From Amanita rubescens (taxonomy: Eukaryota; Basidiomycota; Agaricomycetes; Agaricales; Amanitaceae): a stretch of 64,000 nt of DNA. Shown here one piece after another: positions 51,387-61,552 of the stretch. The position numbers and the translations under genes were made by a program. The DNA is taken from NCBI GenBank assembly GCA_015039365.1, contig WION01000057.1, positions 154,770 to 218,769 of the forward strand, read 5' to 3'. The notes under the pieces were generated by a model. The model did not search any database and had not been told where the DNA came from. It saw nothing but the letters and a program-made list of their open reading frames with translations. Positions within the stretch are counted from its first letter, which is position 1, and every line of letters starts with the position of its first letter.

Positions 51387-51658
51387 CTTCTTTGATGTCT
51401 TACGTACCAATCTTGATATCATTGTTTTTTGATTGCATTGATTGTGGGATGATAGTCATGAGATCTCTAGTTTGAGGGAAGCCGTCCATTCATTTATTGT
51501 CCATTGTCGCTTTGTTTAAACACCTTCCAGCGCGGCGCGCGTCTACTTGATTTACCTGTGGCATGAATCCGATGCACCATATCTTGACGTATAAAAGGGT
51601 GAGGTTTCGTCGCTACTTGCATCATTAACTCACTGACATCTCATTGAATTTGCCTCTC
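51387..51658 (+). promoter_or_regulatory. Gap upstream of the three-exon gene, with TATA-like box
   Basis: AT-rich spacer. TATAAAAGGG at about 51590 lies some 65 bases before the ATG at 51659 and is followed by CACTGACATCTCATTG, so a core promoter here is plausible. A GCGCGGCGCGCG palindromic run lies at about 51530. Confidence 0.45.
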
Positions 51659-52804
51659 ATGCCCGTTTCTCGAACTACTATCCGAGCCTCACGCAACGCT
51701 CCCTATGGACAACGTCCCGCACTGTTGGGGACCCTCGTTGCCAATAACGGGCAATCCGAATCGAGAGATGATATTATAGCTGCATTGTCGCAGGAGGCCA
51801 TGCGGGTTGCTGGAGCGTGTCCAAATAGGCGGGAGGATTGCGCTAGTAACGGCCACTCGCTTCTCGACCCCTTCCTCTGCCTGGGATTGACGACCCCAGC
51901 TAATTTTGGACGATGGACTCAATTGGTAAGTTATCATCCAGACGAAGTGCATTCAAGGACTGACGATGATTTCAACCACAGTGCATAACGTGTAGTGGCT
52001 ACAACAGAACTCGTTTTCTTAGCGATGAATTACCGTCCCACCTATGGTTCAATGAGAGGGTACAAATGCTTCAAAACCGTGCGGAAGAGCTCAAGTCCAA
52101 AAATCGCCCATCTATCGCGGTCCATCCTACAACTGCTGGACCCAGTGATTCCTCTCCTGCCTTCCCGTCATCTTCTCCCCCGTCGTTTCCGATTTTATCA
52201 TTGCCCCCGGTTATGACGACTCCTCCTACGACTCATCCGGTTTTGTCGCCACCTCTCCCATCTTCTCCGATCATGTCGCCACTTTCTTCTCCGTATCTGG
52301 CAGCTTCCCTCGCGTTTTCGCCTTTGTTCACTCCTCCATCACTGGCGGGCGTTCCGTTGTCTTCGCCTTTGTTGTCCCTTCCATCACCTTTGACGTCTCC
52401 TCCTACAACTTATTCTGTTATATCTCCTGTTATAACTCCAGCTGGGGAACTTCTGGACAACGAAAAACCGGTTTTTATCATATTTTGGAATCAGGCAAGT
52501 CCTAATCTGCGAAACGAGGTGCAATTACGGACTTAACTTCACTTAGGACGGCGTACAACCAATCATCACGACAGCTTTCCCCCGCAGGAACGGCTTACTT
52601 CAACTTGAAGACTTCAAGATGCAGCTTGGAGCGTTTAACGTAGAGCAGATGAATTCATTGGAAGTTGATTGCGGGGGGATTTGGGACAGTCTGCCGTGGG
52701 GCACCAGCATTATCGTTCATCACCCCCGCGAGATCTTTTGCTTCCGATATGAAGGGGTCAGGAACACTCCCTTCTGGAACGAGTATCGTCAATTTCTTCA
52801 ATAG
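51659..52804 (+). CDS. Unknown three-exon gene, 345 aa, one GC-AG intron
   Basis: Exons 51659-51925, 51982-52494 and 52547-52804 give 1,038 nt with every exon a whole number of codons. Intron 1 is GT-AG (GTAAGT). Intron 2 starts GCAAGT and ends TTAG, a GC-AG intron; splicing it joins VFIIFWNQ to DGVQPIITTAF in frame. The protein has a basic start, a CITCSGYNRTRFLSDELPSH block with a CxxC pair (about residues 90-110), a Pro/Ser-rich linker of about 110 residues, and a compact C-terminus (LGAFNVEQMNSLEVDCGGIW, SLPWGTSIIVHHPREIFCFR). I do not recognise the family. Its position right before the KDZ gene on the same strand raises the possibility that it belongs to that transposon. Confidence 0.75.
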
Positions 52805-52859
52805 AGGAGATGCCTTACGCAACAATTAGAGACGCTGGACGTATTTCTTTGTCTTTCAG

Positions 52860-53171
52860 AAGTTAATCTAGATGGGATTATCAATATCATTATGCGCACC
52901 GCATCTTCTTGCCGGTCTGATCAATCCGGTCCTGATATCCCCGCCTGGCCTGCATCATTGTCTCCCGGTGTTGTGACTTGCCATTCAAGCTGTAGCGAAG
53001 CCGTCCCCTGCTCTTTTCAGCCGTTAATCTAGATGGGATGTATCGATGATGCTGTGCGCACCTTCCTGTCGCTTTGATCATCGGGTCCTGATATCCCCGC
53101 GTAGCGCAACCATCGGCCCGTGCCATTGTCTACTAGTGCCCATCATTCAAGCTGTATCGAAGCCGTCTCCT
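52860..53171 (+). repeat. Two-copy tandem repeat upstream of the KDZ gene
   Basis: Two imperfect units of about 158 bp, both containing GTTAATCTAGATGGGAT, TGTGCGCACC or ATGCGCACC, GGTCCTGATATCCCCGC, CATTCAAGCTGTA and CGAAGCCGTC. The first starts at about 52863, the second at about 53022. It lies between the three-exon gene and the KDZ start and could hold promoter or transposase-binding sites. Confidence 0.75.
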
Positions 53172-53228
53172 CCTGCCCTTAGACCCTCCCCCCACTTCGT
53201 CGTTTCATTTACTTCACCCCCACGCGTC

Positions 53229-56200
53229 ATGTTTAAGCGAGCAAATAAACCGCCCAGGAGGAGAAAGGGCATTTCTTACGGCGACGATGATGCCGAGAAG
53301 TTTGACCTTGAAGCATCTGTGGTCATCGATGGGAGCGGTTTTGCCACTACAACGTATACTCGTTATGACAGGGTTCAAGTTACACAGCCAAGTAATCTGG
53401 ATGCAAGTCGTCCTGTTGGGCGTGAAGACATTAGCACGACGACATCGGAACTACCGAAGGTGCGAAAACAGGTCAGCCATCCAATTTGTTTCACGCTACT
53501 GTTGAATGACGCGTTTAGTAGGGTGCATCTGTCATGATGGACGCGTTTTTAAAACACATCGACTCTCTACAGCAAGTGATTCTAGATTCCGAGTATCCGG
53601 TTATATACCCCGATCGATTGTGCCGATGTGGAAGCAGAGATGCGCTTTACTATTGCAGGGATTGCTTTTTGTCGTCCCTTCATTGCAGGGCATGCATTCT
53701 TTCAGCCCATTCGCACCTGCCGTTCCACCGGGTACAAGAATGGACCGGCAATTACTTTCGTCGTGCATCTCTATCTGACATGGGTCTAGTTCTTTATCTA
53801 GGACATGACATCGGACGGTGTCCCAACCATCCTCTGAACACCAAACCTCGCAAAATAACTATCATTCATACTAACGGAGTCCACGAATATCACCTCGAGC
53901 TCTGTCATTGTGCCGATGCTGTTGCCGAACCTATCCAATTGACACGCTCGCGCCTCTTCCCTGCAACAATGGAGAGACCAGAGACCCTCTTTACTTTCGA
54001 CGTTTTGGATTATTTTCAAATGATTAGCCTTACTTCCAAGATCCCAGCGTATGATTACTGGAATGCGTTAGTCAATTTAACAGACCACGTCTTTCCAAAG
54101 AATGTGCCGGTAAGTCATATCAGACATTATCTCCATCATATATCGTGATCATCATCCAAGGATAGGTACCGCGAATTTCTTCGAGTGGAGCGTGTCTGGC
54201 GCCACTTAACGGTTATGCGTCGAATGGGTCAATTTCACGGCATCGACAATATATTGCCTCATCGCCAAGCGCAATCTTTGGCTGTCCGTTGCCCGGCATG
54301 CCCAGAAGTCGGTTTCAACGTGAAGAAAGAGGAAATTGATAACGCCAACGAAAACGAAACGTAAGTGATGCTCCACATCCACATATCCCCTTTTAACACC
54401 ATTGATAAGCCATAAATATACCCTCTTTTTATCCGTCGACGGTAACTTCCGCCTTCAAAGGAAAAACAAGAACAGCGACCCTGATGATGTGGCACTAAAT
54501 AACGGTCGTGCATATTTTGTCAAATCGGCGGACTTTGAGGATTATTTGGACGTTGTACAACCGTCTGATGACGTGCGCCAATCGTTCATCTCAACGCAGA
54601 CGTTACTAACTGTTGCGCAGAAAGGGACGTGTGCGCATTTACGAGCAGCGCGTATGCAGAATGTCATCAGGTTCAAGAATGCTGTCATTAGTGGCGTGGT
54701 CGGCGTACAATGTGCCCGTCATGGTTTCTACATGCCTTGCGGAATTGTCGACTTGAAGAAGGGCGAAGCGTAAGTCCATTCACTCTTCTATAAATGTAGA
54801 TACCTAACTATCCCTAGATACGCAAACACTGACTATGCCATTTCTCATTCCCTCGCCGAGGCGAAGGATCAGCGGTGGATAATGTTCAGCTATGATATCT
54901 GGTGTCAGTATTCTATCAATATTCAAAAGCGTTTCGAGAAATGGTTTCCCGAAACTTCCACGCTATTGCCACGCATACGAGGTGCGGTTCCAAAAATGCA
55001 TATAAAAAATCACCTCTCGTCTTGTCAACAGCTATGGGCATTCAACTATATAAAGTATTCGGGCGAGACATGGGGCGAAAATATAGAGGGCGGCTGGGCC
55101 GAGCAAAACCAGGCAGCGGGGAGCACCAAGGAACAGAACCATGGTCATCGACATGATACTCTCGATGACTTTTTTGGTTTTTGGAACTGGACGAAGCTCC
55201 ATCAGCTATGTGAGTTCCTGTGTTTTTCACGATAAAGCCCTTAAGCTGTTAGATAGCCTCAACTTTGTATCGTATGTTTGAAACTTGCGTAATGACACTG
55301 AAAAAGAGAGAGGATGCTTTCGACGCGTTCAGCAGCCGCCACCCGAAGGATAGAATAACTACATGGGAAGCAATGGACGACCAGCCTAAACTCGTGGACG
55401 GGACTGTCGTCAGCGTATACGAAACGTGCTTTGGTAATGGTACGCAAGTCAATCATATAAATGAATAAAGTTATTAGCAGCACGTTTAGCGCCTCTAACA
55501 CAGCTCAAGGCTTACCAAGACCTCGTTCAAGATGAAATGACGAAAAGACTTTCTGAATCACAGAGTACAAAGTCACTCGGAGATGCTCCGTTGGTGAATA
55601 CTGGGATTGATTTGGAGAACGAGCAGTGCGTAGACAGCGCTTATGTGAGAAATAAGCTGATGGATGATTCAGAATACGTCTGCGGGCCATGAACGGCAAC
55701 GGTGATGAAGGCGATTCACTTCGCCGTGCACGTACAAGGCTCTATGATGAATTTACAAAGTGGCAGGCCCTTTTGCTTTCACGTTATCCAGCTCTCCAAG
55801 ACCAAGTCTCTTGCATTGACCCTGATGCTCCCGAGGAAGCACCATTACCCCTACCTTCCTTCTTCAATGAACATACTCGACGGTCCCTCGGAATAGATAA
55901 GTTGGCGCACGCCGAAGCAACTTTACGTAGGGGCCAGGCACATGATGCACTGGCGAAGCTCCGTATGGCAATCCGTACATACAATAGCCATGTTGACTTC
56001 AAACACGACCATGTTCGGGGTCAGCGCGCAGTAACTCGGGCAGAAAATTTGATCCAGACATTAGTACAAGAGAAGAAGCGAGCAGCAGAACTGTATCGCC
56101 AGGCTTATTCAGCGCTTCTGCGTCTCGATCTGGCACCGGACGATCGGTCACTGCAGCCTTTGCTCGACGGCCAGCTCTTCATGAAGGATACGACTAAGCC

Positions 56201-56688
56201 GGCAAAATTGGGTGACAATAGGAGAGAGGACCCTTGGTTTTGGCAGGTGGAGCGTCTTCGTAGCTCGGGTATTGAGGATCAGGCATGGGCAGTTGAAAGT
56301 AAGTTCCTATCCGCATTAGAAAGTGTATTAATGCTAACTGAGATTTTAGTGGACAGAGTTAAATGGTTCCGGGACCGGGCCGCCAGAGACCGTGCACAAG
56401 AAGAAAAGGAGATCTTGGAAGCTGAATTTGGCCGTACTATACGATCTTTTACAAAGATGAGTGACGTTTGGAGCAAATTAGCAGCTAAGAATGCGAGTAA
56501 ACATAGTAACGCAGCGTATGCGCGAAAACAGGCTGCGTTATACCATGCACTTGCGGAGGATTGCAGGAAAACGTATAACAAAGCAATTGGTCTACAGGTC
56601 GTTGTACACAAATCTAGTTCAAACGTAAGTCCCCTCCTGTAGCCATAATCATCGTGTCTTACGATAGCCGTTCTAGACGTCTACTTAG
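53229..56688 (+). CDS. KDZ-family transposase with CxC2 domain, 1,006 aa, apparently intact
   Basis: Ten exons: 53229-53471, 53522-54109, 54161-54360, 54410-54769, 54818-55209, 55257-55433, 55478-55625, 55673-56298, 56350-56624 and 56677-56688. They sum to 3,021 nt, exactly 1,007 codons with the TAG. All nine introns are 44-53 bp GT-AG. The CxC2-like cysteine cluster (CRCGSRDALYYCRDCF ... CRACILSAHSHLPFHRVQEW) lies at about residues 115-160, a second pair CPACP near 340. The KDZ transposase core follows: HKYTLFLSVDGNFRLQRKNK, IMFSYDIWCQY and YSGETWGENIEGGWAEQNQA, giving the Asp-Asp-Glu set of an RNase H fold (my assignment), then a helical coiled C-terminus. KDZ enzymes move DNA transposons common in mushrooms. 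No stop or frameshift found. Confidence 0.88.
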
Positions 56689-57317
56689 CATTGGATATCC
56701 GCTCGTCCATACGTCCATACATGGTAAGCTTTATAGATGATTTTGGACGTACACTAATCTTCTTACTAGACTGTTTGTATCGTAGTAGATAACCTACTCA
56801 ATTATGTTTGCTAACAAGGGCCACTCTGTGTCGTGCCTCCAGAGATCCTCAACAAATAGGAACGTGTCTAGAGATATACAACAGCGCGTATGTTACATTT
56901 TAAATATAGATCAAGACGTCCGTCGTTCACATCAAATACTCCTACCCTGTTGAATTCGACTCTCCCCGCCCTCCTCCTGCGTTCGTCTCTGCCTGTTCGT
57001 CTCCCCGTGTTCCTTACCTCATTCGCATCATTCGATGTTTGTTCCCCCCATCTTGCCTTGCAATTGCAATGATATCGTGCCTTCTAACCGCCTACACCTC
57101 TCATTCACGTCGAGCGATCGATTCCGCCAGCTCTTGCCAACGCTTGCCCATCCCTCTGACCTCTCCGTGCCTGGGAAGACGTGAAGCACGTATTTTGTTC
57201 GACCATCCTCAAAACCGCGCACCGTCCAGCGGTCTTCACCCGTAGTATGCGTTTTCGATCCCCCCCTCCTCAAGGTTAGTAATATCAGCCGACGAACAAC
57301 AACGATTCACTCACATT
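56689..57317. other. Gap after the KDZ gene, no gene recognised
   Basis: The first part is KDZ 3' flank. A C- and T-rich stretch (56940-57060) resembles a fungal promoter. Several short frames overlap on both strands without support. No terminal inverted repeat for the KDZ transposon could be paired with DNA upstream of 53229. Confidence 0.4.
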
Positions 57318-57749
57318 ATGACCCAATCAACATTCCGTTCGTTGTCCAACGCATCCCGTGCATCGCTCGCGTATTTTGTCAATGCCAGGTAAGTCTTTTC
57401 CAGCGCCTCCTGCTCTTCTGACTGTGGCAGTTCCAATTCAGCATTACTCGTTTTGAGGGCGAAAATTCGTGGTCGTGATTCGTTTGACGTGGGAGCTTGG
57501 AGGGCGCGAGTGATATGGAAAGACAGGAGAAGTGGAATGCGGCTGGGAATGCTGGACCGGAAGCGGGCTGGAGTGAGCATTGATGCGAGTGGTAGAATCG
57601 ACAGGATGCGACTGAGGGTGCTGGAAGCGGCTCTTGGTGCGAGGGTTGGTGCAGCGCCAGCTTCTTTCTTGCAGCGCGCGTCGGTGCGTTTTTTTTCACC
57701 TCAAAGCCTCACAAGACTTCATTCATTCTGTAAACTCTATATTTGCTGA
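57318..57749 (+). CDS. Small two-exon gene of unknown function, 129 aa
   Basis: ATG at 57318 (MTQSTFRSLSNASRASLAYF), exon 1 to 57388, a 42-bp intron with CAG/GTAAGT donor, TTCTGACTG branch site and GGCAG acceptor, exon 2 from 57431 to a TGA ending at 57749. Total 390 nt, 130 codons with the stop, all in frame. The product is basic (Arg-rich, RARVIWKDRRSGMRLGMLDR). Its last 20 residues run into the tandem repeat that starts at 57706. An overlapping minus-strand frame (57580-57311) is the alternative, but it lacks a matching intron. Could be a gene fragment. Confidence 0.45.
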
Positions 57750-58410
57750 CCACCAGATGCACGTCACGCCCAGCCACCGACACTGCAGTGCGCGTCGACT
57801 ATACTCTGGTGCGTTGTTGCGCACATTTCACTCCAAGCCTCACAAGAGTACTAACCCGCCTACTATAGACTTTGACTTTGTATTCGCTGCCCACCATAGC
57901 CCATCACGCGCCGTTCTCAAGTTCAGCTGCCAACGTTGCACGTCGACCATAAGTGGAAGTTCGACTTCATGTGGTGCGTCTTTGCGACCCATTCTACCCC
58001 AAAGCCTCACAAGACTTACGCTATGTCACATGTTCTCTAGACTTGGATTCGCTCCCTATCATAATAGCAACCGTTACGCGCTGTTCTCAACGCAAATTCA
58101 ACTTTGTCCTTCCCAGCTCATGTCACGATGAGGTATGATTCTACTACACAGTTCCTCATACCGCTCTGATTTACCTGTCATAGACAACATCGTGTGTGTG
58201 TTGGTAGACTTTTTTCGGTAAGTTTATGTGCATTCATTTCTCCCACGTACCGTTTGTTTTTTGATAGAATTTTATAGACTGGACTTCATCGTGTGAACTT
58301 GCAGCAGAGTTTTCTCTGGCGCCTTTACCGATAGACTTGCAAAGACTTTCATAGACTGACTCATTTCTTCCACGTACCATTCATTTACTTCTGATAGAAT
58401 TTCATAGCCT
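57700..58410 (+). repeat. Diverged tandem repeats
   Basis: AAGCCTCACAAGA-type words recur at 57706, 57837 and 58004 (spacings 131 and 167), each followed by an intron-like pyrimidine stretch and TTCGCT/CACCA words. Further on, TCCCACGTACCGTTTG and TTCCACGTACCATTCA, each followed by GATAGAATTT, recur at about 58235 and 58368. This looks like a degenerate array leading up to the LARD-B junction. Confidence 0.55.
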
Positions 58411-58527
58411 GAATGTAGTGGACTTGATAGATTTAAATCTAGTAGGATTCACTTTTTTCACTAATAGACTGAATCTATCGGTGTGAGGTTTCTCACGTAG
58501 ACTTAAAGCTACGAACTGCAATGCCCG
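58411..58527. other. Junction DNA before LARD-B
   Basis: Short AT-rich stretch with repeated ATAGACTGAAT and ACTTGATAGA words. No gene. LARD homology begins at 58528. Confidence 0.4.
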
Positions 58528-58528
58528 G

Positions 58529-61500
58529 CTAGACGCCGTTATTAGTAAACAAAAAGAAAATAATGAAAACCCCATACCTGAAACTTCGGCAGCCTCTACT
58601 CTGCCAGTATTCACTCCTATCGCCATTCCTATCCATCCTGGCCCTTCACGACAATCTTCTCTTGAAGAAGTACATCCGCAAGCAATGGAAGAAGCCATTA
58701 AGAGAGTCTCGACTCCCGAGACTCGAAATACGCTCAAACGAGTTCAACTGGCTCGTTCTGAAGCATGTCCAAGCTCTGCGAAGTCGGACAGTCATCCTGA
58801 AACCCCGGGACTCATTAAGAGTCCCCCGAATATTCCTCACAAGCCCACACAGGCTCGAAGACCTGTATCCGTCAAGCCTGCCCCGGAGAAGGCTTTGCCC
58901 ATCTCCCGGCCTTCGCCCAGTGTACCCGCCAAGGCTCGAGAACAGTCTAAGCAGACCGTTCTCAATAACAGAGAGTCCCCAAAGGGAAACTCCCGTATCG
59001 GCATCAAGTCTTCTGGCCGAATTATCTCGGCTCCCCTTCCGAAACGTCGGAACGTCGAGAAGCCACCTGTTGGAAAGGCAGAAGTCAACCCTACGAAAGG
59101 AACGAGTGCAGTTAAGCACCTACCTGCGCCCAAGACAGCCTCCTTGCTGTCGAAACCCTCGCCCGTCATTGTATCCTCAACTCGGGCTCCTCCTACTCGT
59201 CCTTCCAATGACAAGGCTTCGCCACCTTTCCCTGTAATCTCGAAACGACGCGCATCGAGCGTCGTAAGTACGAATCATGTAGTAAATAGTAATACTACAC
59301 ACCGTTTGACGGAGACCCTCTCTCGGGTCTCCAATGGATCTACTTCAACACTGATTGGTGAAATTTCATCTTCTCCCGTTGCGGGAGAAGCCTCACAAAT
59401 TGTTGAAACCAAGGGAGGACTATCTCAGTCCTCCGGAATCTGTGAGCGCTCCGTCGAGTGCTCTAATCAATCCCAAACACTCGCTGGCGCACAAACCCAA
59501 ACTACTTCATTTTCGAATGAAATGGGGGAGAAACGGCGGATCTGCGATGCCATCGTTAATAATAAGATCAATAGAAGTGAAGATGACGCACCTAAACTTG
59601 CAACAGCAGCTTCCACGCTGCTACTCTCCGCTTCCGTTCCCTCATACATCCGCTCTGCACCAACAACATCCGCTCGTCCATCTTCGGACGAGCCTTCACC
59701 ACCTGTTGAGGTGGTACCCAGACGACATATCCTAAATGTCGTCAATAAGAAATCATCGGCGAGTGAACAACTACACTCACCTTATCCTGGGACTGCTCGA
59801 AGACAGTCACAACATACCTTAACTCCTTCGAGGAATGAAGGAGGACAGCTCGCGAGAGCTGCTGCATATATTCGGGAGCGTATGAATCGACGCTCCCTCA
59901 CCTGTAACGAATCCGTTCGTCGAAGCCCCAAAGGTCCACCTGACAAGGTTGTTGAGCCCGAATCCGATTCTAGACGACTGAACACACGAGTCGTCAATAA
60001 AGAGACAGAAACGAGCGTAACTGTACGCTCACCTGAACCCGAAGGTTTGGAGCCTTCTCCTATACGATCCGAAGCTGCTCTTCAACAGCCCGAGATCCGG
60101 AGAGCCAACGAGCTCTCCCTTTCAAGATATTCGGATTCCATCTCGCAGTGTCCCAAACTTGCGTGCAACGTTCCCACTGACAATGTACGGGAAAGTTGCT
60201 CAGAACGGCACGTTAAGGCCGTTAACGACAAAGAGCTTGTCGAAGAAGCCCTTTATACCCGCGAACTGTCCGACGAAACAGGAATACGACAGCTAGATCA
60301 GCCTGCTGTCAATAATAACGGAATGAGTGTGAATCCACACTCACCTGTACCCAACACGGCCCACACGCCGTTCTATTCGTCTGCGTCCGCCTACCCTACG
60401 CAGGCCTCTCCACCGTTCCAGCCGAGACCAGGCTTGCTTGACTTGCATCGGCTGGTCCATCCATTCACACAGCCGAGTCTTAATCTCGACTGGCTTCTTA
60501 CATCCCGACGACGTTCCTGTGATGTCGTCAATACATCAATCAACCCGGAGAGCGCAATCTTACGCTCACCTGAATCAAAAGCCGAAAGCAACGAGCCTTC
60601 CCCCATCTTATCCAAGACCGGGAGAACTCTGCAATCCGGCCCCTCATCCCCTCAAGATGCTTCACGGCAATCCAATGGAGCAGTAACTAGACAGCGCGAC
60701 CTATGCGCTATCAACAACGTGAAAACGAGTACAATTTGGTACTCAACTGATTCTCCTGTGGTCCCTCTGCCGCGTTCACCTATACCAGCCGATTTCAAGC
60801 TGGTTCCCCTGTTCCTTCAGCTGAGTGTCGACCAGCTCCAACAAAAGCCCTCGGAGCTTCCTGTCTCAGGACTCGGAAGCTCCCAACGACGTCCTATGGA
60901 TATCGTTAATGCCAATTTCGGCTTGAGTACGAGCCAGTACTCACCTCGGCCCATGGTAGTACTCATACCACATATACCCAAACACACCTGCCAAGCTGTC
61001 GTTCTTGCCCCTGGCTGTAGTCTTGACATGTTGTCGAGAATGACGCGGGTCCTCAGTGTCATTACCTTCCACGCGATCCGCAATCACGAGACCGAAGAGA
61101 CGGAGTACACAATCATCCACGAGTACATCGAGGACGACGAGTCTCCCACTTCAGCCTCTCCTTATGCCTATGTCGACGTCAAGACCACAACGAACGCGCT
61201 ACCCTCACTTCCGCCCGAGCTTTCGTGGTGGGCGGAAACTCCTGGTTCTGCGTGCGTTGAACGCATTTGGCGCGCCCGCTGTAAACCGCCCAATGTAGCG
61301 GTCAACCGGAGACGACTTGAAAGCTACTTCGTCGTCAGTAAGACAATCAATACGGGTGACGAACACTCACCCTTATATCGGGCAGTACAAATACTGCCCA
61401 TACCGTCCAATCTTCTTCGCATCAACCACCTGAGACCGCGACGACTGTCAGATGTCATCTCCCGATTCACGAGCGTTCCCGCGATATCTTCACGTTATCG

Positions 61501-61552
61501 CCGTTCCCTCGTCTCGTTCGTCGCTCGGCCTCTTGTGGCAATTGCGAATTGA
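58529..61552 (+). CDS. LARD-B ORF1, C-terminal part, unknown function
   Basis: Open from the truncation point to the TGA at 61550-61552, 1,007 codons. The first ATG in frame is at 58685 (MEEAIKRVSTPETRNTLKRV). Homologous throughout to the second half of LARD-A ORF1 with codon-sized insertions and deletions, including one extra block of about 35 codons near 60150-60290. The conserved C-terminal block (ETEYTIIHEYIEDDE, SLPPELSWWAETPGS, RCKPPNVAVN) is nearly unchanged. The persistence of a 1,000-codon frame with clear divergence argues that the ORF was translated in the element's recent past. Confidence 0.7.
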   Translation, partial: LDAVISKQKENNENPIPETSAASTLPVFTPIAIPIHPGPSRQSSLEEVHPQAMEEAIKRVSTPETRNTLKRVQLARSEACPSSAKSDSHPETPGLIKSPPNIPHKPTQARRPVSVKPAPEKALPISRPSPSVPAKAREQSKQTVLNNRESPKGNSRIGIKSSGRIISAPLPKRRNVEKPPVGKAEVNPTKGTSAVKHLPAPKTASLLSKPSPVIVSSTRAPPTRPSNDKASPPFPVISKRRASSVVSTNHVVNSNTTHRLTETLSRVSNGSTSTLIGEISSSPVAGEASQIVETKGGLSQSSGICERSVECSNQSQTLAGAQTQTTSFSNEMGEKRRICDAIVNNKINRSEDDAPKLATAASTLLLSASVPSYIRSAPTTSARPSSDEPSPPVEVVPRRHILNVVNKKSSASEQLHSPYPGTARRQSQHTLTPSRNEGGQLARAAAYIRERMNRRSLTCNESVRRSPKGPPDKVVEPESDSRRLNTRVVNKETETSVTVRSPEPEGLEPSPIRSEAALQQPEIRRANELSLSRYSDSISQCPKLACNVPTDNVRESCSERHVKAVNDKELVEEALYTRELSDETGIRQLDQPAVNNNGMSVNPHSPVPNTAHTPFYSSASAYPTQASPPFQPRPGLLDLHRLVHPFTQPSLNLDWLLTSRRRSCDVVNTSINPESAILRSPESKAESNEPSPILSKTGRTLQSGPSSPQDASRQSNGAVTRQRDLCAINNVKTSTIWYSTDSPVVPLPRSPIPADFKLVPLFLQLSVDQLQQKPSELPVSGLGSSQRRPMDIVNANFGLSTSQYSPRPMVVLIPHIPKHTCQAVVLAPGCSLDMLSRMTRVLSVITFHAIRNHETEETEYTIIHEYIEDDESPTSASPYAYVDVKTTTNALPSLPPELSWWAETPGSACVERIWRARCKPPNVAVNRRRLESYFVVSKTINTGDEHSPLYRAVQILPIPSNLLRINHLRPRRLSDVISRFTSVPAISSRYRRSLVSFVARPLVAIAN

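Noticed and set aside
57311..57580. 89-codon minus-strand frame
   Set aside because: Competes with the plus-strand two-exon model, which has a canonical intron and a consistent frame; no motif supports the minus frame.
50853..57749. TET/JBP dioxygenase linked to KDZ
   Set aside because: No dioxygenase-like His-x-Asp protein was seen near the KDZ gene.
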